Origin: Tanypteryx hageni
Lineage: Eukaryota; Arthropoda; Insecta; Odonata; Petaluridae
Reading direction: 5' to 3'
Assembly (NCBI GenBank): GCA_028673005.1
Contig: CM054113.1
Span: forward strand, 171,910,837 to 171,974,836
Length of the DNA stretch: 64,000 nucleotides
Below the pieces are notes generated by a model. The model did no database searches and was not told the origin of the DNA. It saw only the letters and a program-made list of their open reading frames with translations. This document shows, piece by piece, positions 58,901 to 61,914 of the stretch (position 1 is its first letter; each line of letters starts with the position of its first letter). The position numbers were made by a program, and so were the translations under genes.

Positions 58901-59646
58901 AAATAACGTGTTGGAAAGATTCACAGATATGCGAGACCTTGCTCGCGAATACTGGTTAATGGGAGATAAAACCAACTCGCAGATACGTGAATTCGCAGAT
59001 ACTCAGATCGCTGATAACGGGGGAGTAGTGTAATATGTTTATTAACTCACCATCTCAGGTGGGGAAGAAATTTTTAGTAGGTAGAGAGATATAATCGGGT
59101 TGTGGTGTTTTGCTGTTTTATAACCAAAGTTATATTTTTCCAAATTTTTTTGTGGCCCACTGATTGAGAAACACTGCTTTATAACATTTATTCTAAACTT
59201 GATCACCCACATTGTATTGTAAAAACTTTTGACAATTTCAAAAGAAAACTGTGAGGTACACTAAATATGCATCTGATCCATATGGTGTTGATTACTTGGA
59301 CTACTATATGACTGCAATTTTTCAAAAGGTATCATTTTAATTATACAGCATGATTTCTCTACTCAAAGTTTAAAAGCATTGATTCAAGGAGTTATTTCAT
59401 ATTATGTTGACAGAAAATGATCCTTAGATTTTAAATGCTGAAATACAAGAAAACATTACAGTAAATATGGCATTTAAAATAAGATGCAGCTAGAACCTGT
59501 AACAATAAGTATATTCAAGCTGAAAAACAGTAAAGCTATTTTTCATGCTTTAATATCATCAAAGTAAATAAAAGCTTACTGTTATATAAGTCAGTAATTC
59601 TTCATCTGCTAACTTATCCTTAGGTTGCGACTTCATGTTTTGGACA
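7849..59646 (-). CDS. TTC27: TTC27 (tetratricopeptide repeat protein 27), C-terminal ~492 codons in 11 exons
   Basis: Spliced gene on the minus strand: join of 59646-59580, 52587-52474, 44391-44296, 42566-42444, 29691-29518, 26418-26266, 21970-21809, 21229-21059, 16430-16235, 14379-14282 and 7974-7849 (stop TAA 7851-7849). All introns are GT-AG and every junction keeps frame. The conceptual product matches the order of TTC27 landmarks: [80 protein letters not shown] and W..YAKL. TTC27 is a conserved eukaryotic TPR-repeat protein of roughly 840 residues in vertebrates (Emw1 in yeast); its biochemical role is not well defined, and TPRs usually scaffold protein contacts. Seen here: TPR-like helices across exons 26418-21059 and an acidic/Leu-rich C-terminal helix. 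The N-terminal half must lie upstream of 64000. No frameshift or premature stop was found, so the gene looks functional. The largest intron (42443-29692) is about 12.8 kb, inflated by transposons. Confidence 0.93.
7975..8690. other. TTC27 last intron, no recognised feature
   Basis: Purine-rich, AT-rich intron sequence. Confidence 0.4.
8860..9540. repeat. Degenerate ~60-70 bp tandem repeats inside the TIR transposon
   Basis: At least seven units share AGCAAATGAAAACCTAGCAT followed by a short T/A-rich spacer and AATTTCAAAACATGTAA; variants begin near 8876, 8940, 9215, 9280, 9340, 9460. Unit length varies from about 55 to 70 bp. Confidence 0.65.
9850..12700 (-). pseudogene. LINE ORF2: APE endonuclease and reverse transcriptase, broken
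   Basis: ORF2 products nick genomic DNA and reverse-transcribe element RNA at the nick. Order on the minus strand: endonuclease motifs VCVYRPPN (near 12335), CGDFN (near 12245) and [14 protein letters not shown] (near 12040); reverse transcriptase [12 protein letters not shown] and NPDNYRPIS (near 11180-11130), [14 protein letters not shown] (near 10750), and catalytic FADD (near 10670); then [20 protein letters not shown] (near 10265) and the C-terminus VDEYLQKQ stop at 9850. Frameshifts near 10400, 10800-11100 and 12100 break it. Both Asp of FADD survive. Confidence 0.85.
13477..13830 (-). pseudogene. LINE ORF1 N-terminal part with PHD-like zinc finger
   Basis: Reads [28 protein letters not shown] and [10 protein letters not shown]: a C-x2-C...C-x4-H-x2-C...C-x2-C pattern typical of PHD fingers in ORF1 of CR1/Jockey-type LINEs. 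A predicted coiled coil ([20 protein letters not shown]) follows. The frame ends at 13477; the rest of ORF1 (12840-13470) is degraded. Confidence 0.7.
14282..14379 (-). CDS. TTC27: TTC27 exon
   Basis: 98 bp, phase 1 entry and phase 0 exit. Acceptor TTCGTTACAG, donor GTAAGA. With the preceding G it reads [20 protein letters not shown], then [13 protein letters not shown]. The QMLSS..L..KG...K.K pattern is the penultimate TTC27 segment. Confidence 0.92.
14690..14706. repeat. AT dinucleotide microsatellite
   Basis: Short (TA)n run. Confidence 0.8.
14705..15480 (+). pseudogene. pogo-like DDE transposase fossil, copy 1
   Basis: The plus strand carries the pogo/Tigger order: TWKSFSGSK then FHELEEETK (CENP-B HTH region, 14915-14960), [18 protein letters not shown] (15160-15215), [20 protein letters not shown] with the first catalytic Asp (15225-15285), and [20 protein letters not shown] then [11 protein letters not shown] (to 15390). 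Stops and shifts interrupt the N-terminal half; the 78-codon frame 15182-15418 is open. A second copy of the same family is at 48190-50825. Confidence 0.8.
15500..16230. other. Intron without recognised feature
   Basis: The tract 15830-15900 is slightly GC-richer; no frame or repeat boundary seen. Confidence 0.4.
16235..16430 (-). CDS. TTC27: TTC27 exon
   Basis: 196 bp, 65 codons plus one base (phase 1 exit). Acceptor CGATTTCAG, donor GTAATT. Encodes [17 protein letters not shown], then a kinase-independent linker [20 protein letters not shown] and [16 protein letters not shown]...W.LYA and W..D......V match the TTC27 C-terminal region. Confidence 0.94.
16536..17129. mobile_element. MITE with ~29-bp TIRs
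   Basis: The ends TACCGTATATGCTAGCGTAT and, inverted, TACCGTATATGCTGGTGTAT continue as AAGTCRACC. No coding potential, about 590 bp. Related half-ends occur at 16487 and 26948. Confidence 0.85.
17130..17800. other. AT-rich intron stretch
   Basis: No recognised feature; the plus frame 17569-17754 has no family resemblance. Confidence 0.4.
17803..18240 (+). mobile_element. MITE of the TACTGTA..TACTC family, copy 1
   Basis: Left end TACTGTAAATACTCATGTAT. The body 17915-18236 is a direct relative of 50150-50470 (both contain GTGGAAATTTGCTTACAA). The right end is not recognisable. Confidence 0.65.
18699..19245. mobile_element. GC-richer MITE with ~27-bp TIRs
   Basis: The left end TATAGTTGGGAGTACCAACG and inverted right end TATAGTAGGGAGCATGAACA both run into AAGGCGG. 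It contains a short direct repeat (AAATCACGCCGCAAAT, twice near 19075). Composition stands out from its AT-rich neighbours. Confidence 0.7.
19330..19450. repeat. Tc1-like terminal sequence
   Basis: TACTGTCCTTGCAAAAAGTC and following bases look like a Tc1/mariner terminus; no partner end or transposase seen. Confidence 0.35.
19455..20385 (-). mobile_element. Penelope-like element, 5'-truncated
   Basis: The 3' part of a Penelope-like retroelement: C-terminal GIY-YIG coding region (19689-20385) followed by the characteristic untranslated segment with ACGTTGATCCTAGATC and GTCGAAACG (19540-19580). The reverse transcriptase is absent. It is notably GC-richer and less damaged than its surroundings, suggesting a younger insertion. 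Confidence 0.8.
19689..20385 (-). pseudogene. Penelope-like element GIY-YIG endonuclease domain
   Basis: Open frame on the minus strand, entering at the truncation (reading [20 protein letters not shown]) and continuing through ISMALKRAD to a stop at 19689. The GIY-YIG nuclease nicks target DNA for element insertion. Visible motifs: [28 protein letters not shown] (the two Tyr, Gly and the catalytic Arg) and downstream [13 protein letters not shown]. No stop or shift within the domain. Without its RT it cannot be autonomous; I see no host promoter or intron that would suggest domestication. Confidence 0.85.
20560..20820 (+). pseudogene. Tigger/jerky-like DDE fragment
   Basis: Fragments [20 protein letters not shown], then EFNEWLKNLNQ and [16 protein letters not shown] (the DN of the DDE motif) and [10 protein letters not shown]. 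Matches the Tigger pattern NP.CFKN..., W......LLLDN.P.H......PPN......Q. Several stops. Confidence 0.65.
20815..20975. repeat. Solo Tigger end
   Basis: GAAGTTTGAGGGTCTACTAT is an inverted Tigger TIR (CAGTAGAACC type), with upstream CCTATCCTCCTTTTTCCCATAAG-like sequence shared with the element at 6771. Confidence 0.55.
21059..21229 (-). CDS. TTC27: TTC27 exon
   Basis: 171 bp, 57 codons, phase 0/0. Acceptor GATGCACAG, donor GTAGTT. Encodes [25 protein letters not shown] and ALFGRLTAQ. The A.RAYHR.LDL..K..D..VL motif is diagnostic. Confidence 0.96.
21809..21970 (-). CDS. TTC27: TTC27 exon (TPR)
   Basis: 162 bp, 54 codons, phase 0/0. Acceptor TTCCATATAG, donor GTTAGT. Encodes [37 protein letters not shown] and [10 protein letters not shown], a canonical TPR (W..L...Y...G..A) and the best-conserved region of TTC27. 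Confidence 0.96.
22400..22830. repeat. Dispersed hairpin-headed repeat G, copy 1
   Basis: It begins with a hairpin (AGGCTGGTTTTC / GGAAACAGCCT, 22411-22438), then a TGTGTGTGT tract, CAATGGACCGATTTTCATGA and GGTTCGATTCCAG. Copy 2 is at 33448-33850. The long minus frame in both copies is shared only as DNA repeat. Confidence 0.75.
22830..24060. other. Intron, no certain feature
   Basis: GC content rises at 23450-23960. TTAACCTTTGCGATGCACC at 23743 may be a piggyBac end belonging to the fragment at 24075. No other feature supported. Confidence 0.35.
24075..24347 (+). pseudogene. piggyBac transposase N-terminal fragment, cut by a Tigger
   Basis: Plus strand: acidic [18 protein letters not shown] and [19 protein letters not shown], typical of piggyBac N-termini, then after a stop [18 protein letters not shown], matching the family's F.YSGN.GLQVDL pattern. 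It stops precisely where the Tigger TIR begins (24350). Confidence 0.7.
24350..25874 (-). mobile_element. Tigger element inserted in piggyBac
   Basis: Ends CAGTAAACTTGATTATAATG and, inverted, CAGTCAAATCTCTAAAATCC, with TA on both sides. The transposase is on the minus strand. Length about 1.5 kb, internally deleted. Confidence 0.75.
24710..25470 (-). pseudogene. Tigger DDE transposase C-terminal half
   Basis: The minus frame from 25461 reads [31 protein letters not shown] with a catalytic DN, and [16 protein letters not shown], the Tigger W.T...F..WL....LL.DN..AHP......PPN.T....P.D block. The acidic tail [16 protein letters not shown] and [13 protein letters not shown] (24952-24760) are the usual C-terminus. 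The HTH and first Asp are missing. Confidence 0.8.
25876..26265. other. Possible piggyBac continuation, then plain intron
   Basis: [12 protein letters not shown] at 25892 resembles the piggyBac ELI.NETNRYA region expected after the Tigger; too short to be certain. Confidence 0.3.
26266..26418 (-). CDS. TTC27: TTC27 exon (TPR)
   Basis: 153 bp, 51 codons, phase 0/0. Acceptor TTTTTATAG, donor GTATAT. Encodes [18 protein letters not shown], then [11 protein letters not shown] and [13 protein letters not shown]. Two TPR-like helix pairs; corresponds to the family's ECF..S..INP.Q...W..LG segment. Confidence 0.94.
26985..27060. repeat. Tigger-like terminal sequence
   Basis: CAGTAGAACCCAGTTATAAC is a pogo-group terminus; adjacent 26948-26970 is a half-end of the 16536 MITE family. 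Confidence 0.5.
27608..27965 (-). mobile_element. piggyBac-derived miniature element
   Basis: TTAACCCTTTGCACTCGG at 27608 is a typical piggyBac end. The opposite end was not recognised. It holds the 50-codon ORF at 27787-27939. Confidence 0.6.
27787..27939 (-). CDS. 50-codon ORF joining piggyBac N-terminus and zinc finger
   Basis: ATG at 27939, TAA at 27787, uninterrupted. It starts [20 protein letters not shown], like acidic piggyBac N-termini, and continues [20 protein letters not shown], which matches the last part of the piggyBac C-terminal cysteine-rich domain (C..C...PGL....CF..YH). The catalytic domain is missing between them, as expected from an internal deletion. Whether it is translated is unknown; 50 codons can stay open by chance. 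Confidence 0.45.
   Translation of the reverse strand: MDDSEDNILWQHTSEETIECVYICDTCKCNPGLHVGECFKKYLTMKTYRN
28056..28410 (+). repeat. LTR of an LTR retrotransposon
   Basis: The LTR begins TGTAAGT and ends ACTTACA, a perfect 7-base terminal inverted pair. An AATAAA lies at 28325. It is GC-richer than its surroundings. Confidence 0.7.
28411..28601 (+). pseudogene. Leader and start of gag of the LTR element
   Basis: Just after the LTR comes TGGTGTCAGAAGTGGGAT, a primer-binding-site-like sequence common in Gypsy-type elements. An ATG at 28485 reads [18 protein letters not shown] and [14 protein letters not shown], a likely coiled-coil start of gag, to a stop at 28601. No pol or second LTR found; the copy is truncated. 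Confidence 0.6.
28865..28930 (+). repeat. Solo piggyBac end
   Basis: TTAACTCCTCAAGCGCAGAG, related to TTAACCCCTCAAGCGCAGAG at 32723. Confidence 0.55.
29518..29691 (-). CDS. TTC27: TTC27 exon
   Basis: 174 bp, 58 codons, phase 0/0. Acceptor AAAATTTAG, donor GTAAGC. Encodes [20 protein letters not shown] followed by LGD, then [18 protein letters not shown] and HYYFKEK. The SxxRSARAQR block is one of the most conserved stretches of the family. Confidence 0.95.
29692..31220. other. Intron, no recognised feature
   Basis: A plus frame of 83 codons (30301-30552) has no family resemblance and no splice context. Confidence 0.4.
31222..31290. repeat. Tigger-like terminal sequence
   Basis: CAGTAAAACCTCCATATAAA, a pogo-group TIR without recognised partner. 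Confidence 0.5.
31480..31680 (+). repeat. CT-rich low-complexity tract
   Basis: Repeated CTCTCT/CCCTCT; a similar tract occurs at 34200-34390. Confidence 0.8.
31790..32040 (+). repeat. Helitron-related dispersed repeat
   Basis: Shares CTCAGAAAGTTTGTTAAAA and GTCAGTCATAAATAGTTC with 61920-62310, where the sequence leads into Helitron coding remains. Confidence 0.6.
32723..32800 (+). repeat. Solo piggyBac end
   Basis: TTAACCCCTCAAGCGCAGAG with conserved ACATTTAATTAAATC behind it; partner end not found. Confidence 0.6.
33000..33330 (+). repeat. Dispersed repeat F, copy 1
   Basis: Shares AGGGAAAAAGTTTC and GTAGAAGCGGAGATATGA with copy 2 at 35340-35658. Confidence 0.6.
33448..33850. repeat. Dispersed hairpin-headed repeat G, copy 2
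   Basis: It opens with CCTATTTTCC / GGAAATAGG (33451-33475), followed by GTCTGTCTGTCC, CCAATTTTCATGACACTT and GGTTCGATTCCAGG, parallel to 22400-22830. Confidence 0.75.
34200..34390 (+). repeat. CT-rich low-complexity tract
   Basis: Imperfect CTCTCC and CTTTCTTCC runs. Confidence 0.8.
34400..35330. other. Intron, no certain feature
   Basis: Part (35095-35150) is inversely related to 38235-38300 across the piggyBac at 35659; see findings. Confidence 0.35.
35340..35658 (+). repeat. Dispersed repeat F, copy 2, abutting piggyBac
   Basis: Related to 33000-33330 and ends exactly at the TTAA of the next element. Confidence 0.6.
35659..38011 (+). mobile_element. piggyBac element 2, TTAA to TTAA
   Basis: TTAA at 35659-35662 and 38008-38011. 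Both ends share CTCCAGT and then AGTRGGCAYGTGGATCAC (inverted). Palindromes flank each end: GATCACAATAGTGATC (35691) and GGATCACGTATGTGATCC (37961), plus an inverted copy of the left end at 35846-35868. About 2.35 kb, full length, with one transposase gene on the plus strand. Confidence 0.9.
35987..37725 (+). pseudogene. piggyBac transposase 2, frameshifted
   Basis: N-terminus starts [20 protein letters not shown] with an acidic stretch (35987-36205). Then [16 protein letters not shown] (36210-36270), and a 133-codon frame from 36558 with [34 protein letters not shown] (first catalytic Asp, near 36730) and [15 protein letters not shown]. The next frame (36926-37234) has [12 protein letters not shown] with the second Asp. 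Near 37270, [12 protein letters not shown] stands where GGVD is usual: the third catalytic Asp is Asn. The C-terminus RSCYKCRKW is a CxxC zinc-binding remnant. At least four shifts or stops; inactive. Confidence 0.88.
38012..38734. other. Intron, no certain feature
   Basis: Two minus frames (38138-38323, 38320-38502) lack family resemblance. CT-rich near 38315. Confidence 0.35.
38735..38829 (-). mobile_element. Truncated piggyBac end with palindrome, inside a Tigger
   Basis: On the minus strand TTAACCCCTCAACGTCAAGC at 38829 downward is a piggyBac end; GCGACGTACTGAGT and its inverse (38752-38766 and 38792-38807) form a perfect-looking hairpin. The TTAA lies within Tigger coding sequence. Confidence 0.6.
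38830..39360 (-). pseudogene. Tigger/CENP-B-like transposase N-terminal half
   Basis: ATG at 39360. It reads [36 protein letters not shown] (HTH 1), then after a frameshift near 39160 [31 protein letters not shown] (HTH 2), GEEAAVDP and [13 protein letters not shown] with the first DDE Asp, ending LLTDKTLAI where piggyBac sequence begins. A TIGD/CENP-B-type transposase cut off before the rest of its DDE domain. Confidence 0.8.
39562..39640 (+). repeat. hAT-type terminal sequence
   Basis: CAGTGGTTTCCGAACTTACC resembles the ends of hAT MITEs; partner not found. Confidence 0.45.
39970..41284 (-). mobile_element. Mariner element with perfect TIRs
   Basis: The ends CGAGGTGCTACCCAAAAGTT continue to give about 31 identical bases at both termini, flanked by TA. 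About 1.3 kb, the usual mariner length. The unoccupied site is visible in element B near 60090 (ATCTATTGTATGATAC). It is the best-preserved transposon in the window. Confidence 0.95.
40032..41080 (-). pseudogene. Mariner transposase, one frameshift
   Basis: N-terminal frame from ATG 41080: [20 protein letters not shown] and [17 protein letters not shown], the paired HTH, ending [10 protein letters not shown]. The second frame (40901-40032) has [20 protein letters not shown] (first Asp), [12 protein letters not shown] (second) and [13 protein letters not shown] (third), spaced 34 residues: the DD34D mariner signature. The last residues are [11 protein letters not shown]. The two frames overlap near 40890 where a few bases are missing compared with the family's SGRPSTS pattern. 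This is the only lesion I can see, so recent inactivation is likely. Confidence 0.93.
42062..42302. mobile_element. hAT MITE with perfect 8-bp target duplication
   Basis: Ends CAGGGATTCTTAACTTGGGG and, inverted, CAGGGGTTCTTAACCTTTTA. Both sides carry ATTTAGCC (42054-42061, 42303-42310). 241 bp, no coding potential. Internal part resembles 31430-31500. Confidence 0.92.
42444..42566 (-). CDS. TTC27: TTC27 exon
   Basis: 123 bp, 41 codons, phase 0/0. Acceptor TTTCTACAG, donor GTAATA. Encodes [20 protein letters not shown] and then [13 protein letters not shown], the LA.L...LG...SAL.IF..L..WE.V..CY signature of TTC27, which also marks the start of its TPR array. Confidence 0.95.
42570..43565. other. 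Intron, no certain feature
   Basis: Contains short scraps with TACTGTATTTACCAGAATCC-like MITE ends near 42663 and 43320; otherwise nothing recognised. Confidence 0.35.
43570..43846 (-). mobile_element. tRNA-derived SINE
   Basis: On the minus strand the head reads GTGGCAGAGTGGTTAGAGCA (pol III A box TGGCAGAGTGG) and then CCAGGTTCAAATCTGG (B box in a T-arm), with TTGGTCTTCCATGCA between them in anticodon-arm position. The body has CTTCAGAAGGGACATTAAGC and GACCCTCTTGGTGC, like the conserved central domains of several metazoan SINEs, and it ends TGTGTTCGGTGCGGATGG then an ATAATAA tail. SINEs are mobilised by LINE enzymes. The minus reading frame here is a by-product. Confidence 0.88.
44296..44391 (-). 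CDS. TTC27: TTC27 exon
   Basis: 96 bp, 32 codons, phase 0/0. Acceptor TCTGTTTAG; donor is GTTTGT, a weaker variant. Encodes [20 protein letters not shown] and ends MPPYWNVE. The FY.C..PP.W segment is a strongly conserved TTC27 signature. Confidence 0.92.
44838..46026 (+). mobile_element. piggyBac element 3, 3'-truncated
   Basis: TTAA at 44838 followed by CCCCTCCAGTATATTG. The plus-strand transposase starts at 45064 and is lost at about 46026, where a different element begins. Confidence 0.8.
45064..46026 (+). pseudogene. piggyBac transposase 3 fragment
   Basis: Starts [20 protein letters not shown], acidic, then [18 protein letters not shown] region, [18 protein letters not shown] text in a shifted frame near 45610, and [20 protein letters not shown] with the first catalytic Asp (45770-45820), MKASRFRIK, then degraded. 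Multiple shifts and stops; the second and third Asp are absent. Confidence 0.8.
46027..47350. mobile_element. DNA element C (related to 53301-54466), with nested MITE
   Basis: The left end has CATTTTAAGTGGATTCGTTA and the right CATTTTGCATGAATTTAGC, each with a counterpart in element D. A MITE sits inside at 46374-47083. Confidence 0.55.
46374..47083. mobile_element. MITE with TACCATATTTACTC ends
   Basis: Left TACCATATTTACTCGCATAT, inverted right TACCGTATTTACCCACATAT, both followed by AARCC. About 710 bp. No coding potential. Confidence 0.8.
47350..48180. other. Intron, no certain feature
   Basis: 47400-47480 weakly resembles a Tc1-type N-terminal HTH ([12 protein letters not shown]); not enough to call. 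Confidence 0.3.
48927..49264. mobile_element. Non-autonomous hAT element nested inside the hAT
   Basis: Left CAGGGATGGGCAAACATCGG, right GTTTGTCCACCCA (inverted, slightly eroded). TCCTATAT at 48919-48926 and 49265-49272 is a perfect 8-bp duplication. 338 bp. Confidence 0.88.
49390..49720 (+). pseudogene. hAT transposase C-terminal dimerisation region
   Basis: Reads [40 protein letters not shown] and [13 protein letters not shown], the hAT C-terminal block (FPN...RI.LT.PV.VASAERSFSKLK.IK.YLRS.M). A stop follows [22 protein letters not shown] continues in the next frame. The rest of the transposase is deleted. Confidence 0.88.
50826..51500 (+). repeat. Dispersed repeat E, inverted copy
   Basis: Starts CTTTCTCCATATACATAG and ends TATGGAGAAAGTCATGTGGT; inverted relative of 5801-6500. 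It interrupts the pogo copy, which resumes at about 51501 (TATTGTGGTCATCTT). Confidence 0.75.
51545..52177 (+). pseudogene. piggyBac transposase C-terminal fragment
   Basis: Starts [18 protein letters not shown] (51552), the third catalytic Asp region with G-S-A-D for G-G-V-D, followed by [44 protein letters not shown] and the zinc finger [33 protein letters not shown] (51860-51985, with shifts). A right-hand piggyBac end, GCTTAAGGGTTAA, lies at 52162-52175. The 5' two thirds are missing. Confidence 0.85.
52180..52470. other. Intron, no recognised feature
   Basis: AT-rich. Confidence 0.4.
52474..52587 (-). CDS. TTC27: TTC27 exon
   Basis: 114 bp, 38 codons, phase 0 on both sides. Acceptor TTTTTCCAG, donor GTAGGT. 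Encodes [20 protein letters not shown] and ends ERSMMQAQ, matching the TTC27 pattern Q....W..Q...L..RC.LE....R.VER.M.Q.Q. Confidence 0.9.
53301..54466 (+). mobile_element. pogo/Tigger derivative (element D)
   Basis: Left CAGGCATACCTTGCTTTGCG; right, inverted, TGTCATACCTCGCTTTGTTT. The plus strand at 53866-54000 reads [20 protein letters not shown] then [12 protein letters not shown], the standard C-terminus of CENP-B/Tigger transposases (CY.......RQ.TL..F.KK). The rest of the transposase is absent. A second pogo-like terminus (CAGACGACCCCTGCACTTAC) at 54032 suggests another nested insertion. Confidence 0.7.
54471..55280. other. Intron, no certain feature
   Basis: CAGTAAAATCTCGTTACAAC at 54470 is a pogo-like terminus; the rest is unrecognised. 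Confidence 0.35.
55283..56157 (+). repeat. Six-unit tandem array, period 146 bp
   Basis: Units start at 55283, 55429, 55575, 55721, 55866 and 56012 with GAATTGGCTGAACNGATTTC or close variants. Each has a second shared motif, GGGCTACCACA or GGTGCCACA, about 95-100 bases in. Units are strongly diverged in sequence yet almost identical in length. Confidence 0.85.
56160..57275. other. Intron, possible hAT 5' region
   Basis: GC-richer at 56560-57160. No firm motif; GAGGCTGCCACTTTTAAGGG near 56890 could belong to the hAT that follows. Confidence 0.3.
57280..58260 (+). pseudogene. hAT transposase fossil
   Basis: Plus-strand fragments in family order: [28 protein letters not shown] (57290-57390), [14 protein letters not shown] (57440-57480), [20 protein letters not shown] (57520-57580), [20 protein letters not shown] and [12 protein letters not shown] (57740-57880), then [13 protein letters not shown] near 58200. 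This matches the C..H.LNL.. ... FF..L...Y ... TRWESR...V ... A.EL plan of hAT transposases of the ZMYM/ZBED5-like group. Numerous stops and shifts. Confidence 0.75.
59000..59033. repeat. Transposon terminal sequence
   Basis: Inverted, TACACTACTCCCCCGTTATC looks like a TIR of a pogo-type MITE; partner not found. Confidence 0.45.
59150..59176 (+). repeat. hAT right end
   Basis: GGCCCACTGATTGAGAAACA then CTG; inverted CAGTGTTTCTCAATCAG is a common hAT terminus. Likely the 3' end of the hAT fossil at 57280. Confidence 0.55.
59580..59646 (-). CDS. TTC27: TTC27 exon (first in window)
   Basis: 67 bp. A long T tract then TTTAG acceptor at 59647-59648 and GTAAGC donor from 59579. It enters with one base completing a codon, then reads [20 protein letters not shown] and ends phase 0. 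The QPKD.L..EE.L.YI pattern corresponds to the segment just before the TTC27 central helical region. The short length makes this exon the least certain, but its phase matches the next exon exactly. Confidence 0.82.
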
Positions 59647-59849
59647 CTAAAAAAAAAAAACAAATTACATTGCAAAACCAAAAACATGCACACAAGTAAA
59701 TTTAATTATACATTCTTCTAATGAATATTTTTACATAGCATTAAACAATGACACTAAAATCTTGAAACTTGAGATAAAAACTCCATGGCCTATATATTGC
59801 ATCATAAACTCAGCCAACTTATTTATCATTCACTTGAAATTACAAAATA

Positions 59850-60728
59850 CAGGCAACTCTCATTCAACGAACAACATGCGTTCCTGAACAGCGTTCGTAA
59901 AATGGAAAATCGTTGAACGATCATGATTTTGTTAAAACTCCAGATGCATTCCAGACAAAAGATTTTTTATTCTTGAATTTATAATTCTTAGCTATTAAAA
60001 TGTCTGTCAAAGCAAGTACAATATTGGATCAATCAGAAAACAGAAGCAATAACAATTGAACATAGAAGTATGTACAGTGCCATCTATTGTATGATACAAG
60101 AAAATTCAACTTTTGAATGAAAAACAGAACCTCCCAACACTGTCAATAAATAATTAAAAATTCCTCGTGATTTAAACATCTCCAGGAAAATAATTAACAA
60201 AAAAGTTGAACAGTTATGAGAAAAGTACAAGCAAGTACGATAAATGTGGTCATGGCAATGGCTTGAAAACAAATTCTCGTGATGTAGTGATTATGTATGA
60301 ACCATGAGAAAACAAATGCGACCAAACGTAATCAATCCAAGTCACAGATTGAAGCATAAAATGGCTGTGGGAAACACTTCCTCCTTATCTGAACACAAGA
60401 GGTCCTTCAAGTCTAAGTGGATATTTGTAAATATATATTGAGTAACAAACAGCACGTTCGGTGACATCATAATAAGCCTCTCAAGAAATGCAGGTCATAG
60501 GAATGCATAGTAAAGTGGACACATGAGGAATCCATGGGCAAACAAGATAGTCTTTGTGACCCCAAGAGCTTTCGTAAACATCCGAGTTTCTTCCGTCTGA
60601 GTTGGATACATGTTATTTAGTTTGTTAAAGTGAACAGAATTTTCGGCGAAAAGTAAAGCTATAAAATTCAATTCATTCATTAAAGTGAACATTTGTACAA
60701 TGAACGTTTGATGAACAAGAGTTACCTG
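59850..60728. mobile_element. DNA element B, empty-site relative of element A
   Basis: Ends CAGGCAACTCTCATTCAACG and, inverted, CAGGTAACTCTTGTTCATCA, flanked by TA. Sequence follows element A on both sides of A's mariner. 879 bp; 60110-60360 is not present in A. Confidence 0.88.
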
Positions 60729-60729
60729 T

Positions 60730-61045
60730 ACTATTTCTTTAATTTAAAACACAAAATTTAAGTACCGTTAAAAATACTTTTTACAAAATTCAAGTGAGCA
60801 TAATCATTAAACCTGTTTAAATATATCAAAACCAAATTTAAAACAAGCATTTTTATATGGGAATTTAGAATGAAAAATAAGAGAAGCAGTAAAGAATTCT
60901 AATCCTACAAATCAAATACTTTTAAATACAAAACTCTCTATAAAGGGCTAAAATTTCAGTACAAAAACTTGGAATTCAAAAACGAATTCATACACAGTAA
61001 AGCCTTCAAACTACAAAACTAGCTGCTACAGAAAGCTAGTCAATT
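60730..61045. other. AT-rich intron/upstream stretch
   Basis: No recognised feature. Confidence 0.4.
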
Positions 61046-61900
61046 ATAAATGTAAATGACAATCAATGATAAGACTAAGAAACTTGGTTCATTTTCCTTT
61101 AAAACAGTCTCTCATAATAACCAATTACAAACTTCTTCACAATATTATCCGAACAGTTTCCTGTCAAAAAGATCTTGGCATGATCTTTGATCAGAAATTA
61201 CTCTTCCCTGCACACATCAAAAACATTTCTTCTCATGCTATGTTTACTTGGACTTATTTACTCCTTCACTGAAATTGGTGACATCTTTGCTCTTTCTTTG
61301 TGTCTTGTGTCCAGCCAATTTTTTAATACTGCTCCCCTATTTTGTCTACTGCTTCCCCCTCTAACCGAAAACTTCTCAAGACCTTTGAACTTCTTTTTTT
61401 ACTATAATCCCTCTCTTCGTAACTCTATCTTTTCATCTGCCAGTAAGCGATTAGGCCTATCTTCTCTCTCTGATCAAAGAGCATTCATTGATCTTAAGTT
61501 CCTAAGTAACTCTGTATCTGGCAAATACAGGTCACCCGACCTATCCTCGATGTTTCCACTCTGTGTCCCCTCACGCTCCACTCGACTATCAGATATCTTC
61601 CACTGTCTTGTAGTCATTAAATGGTCTCTATCCTTCCGTCTCCCCAGCCTTTATAACGCTTTGCTTAAGCTCTCCCCTGACATTGATATCTTCCTCAACA
61701 GAATTTCCCTAACCAAATAACTTTTCCCCTAAACCCACTTCGCAGACTGCTAAATTGTTATTGTTATTTTGTGTTTCAACATGTTGTTTATGTTACTTTA
61801 TTTACAGTTATAATGGATAATTTATTCCTTGTTGATGCTGTTGTAATGTTCACTGTAAAAGGCCTGAGTGCTGTTTTTGAACATCTTCAATAAATAAATC
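61046..61900 (+). mobile_element. LINE 3' fragment
   Basis: C-terminus of a reverse-transcriptase ORF2 on the plus strand with 3' UTR and AATAAATAAAT tail (61890). Strongly 5'-truncated. Confidence 0.8.
61150..61720 (+). pseudogene. LINE ORF2 C-terminal fragment
   Basis: Fragment KDLGMIFDQKLLFPAHI in one frame, then LGLSSLSDQRAFIDLKFLSN, SPDLSSMFPLCVPSRSTRLS and NALLKLSPDIDIFLNRISL to the stop at 61720. This is the usual post-RT C-terminal region of Jockey/CR1-type LINEs. One frameshift near 61230. Confidence 0.8.
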
Positions 61901-61914
61901 CTCATAAAATCACT

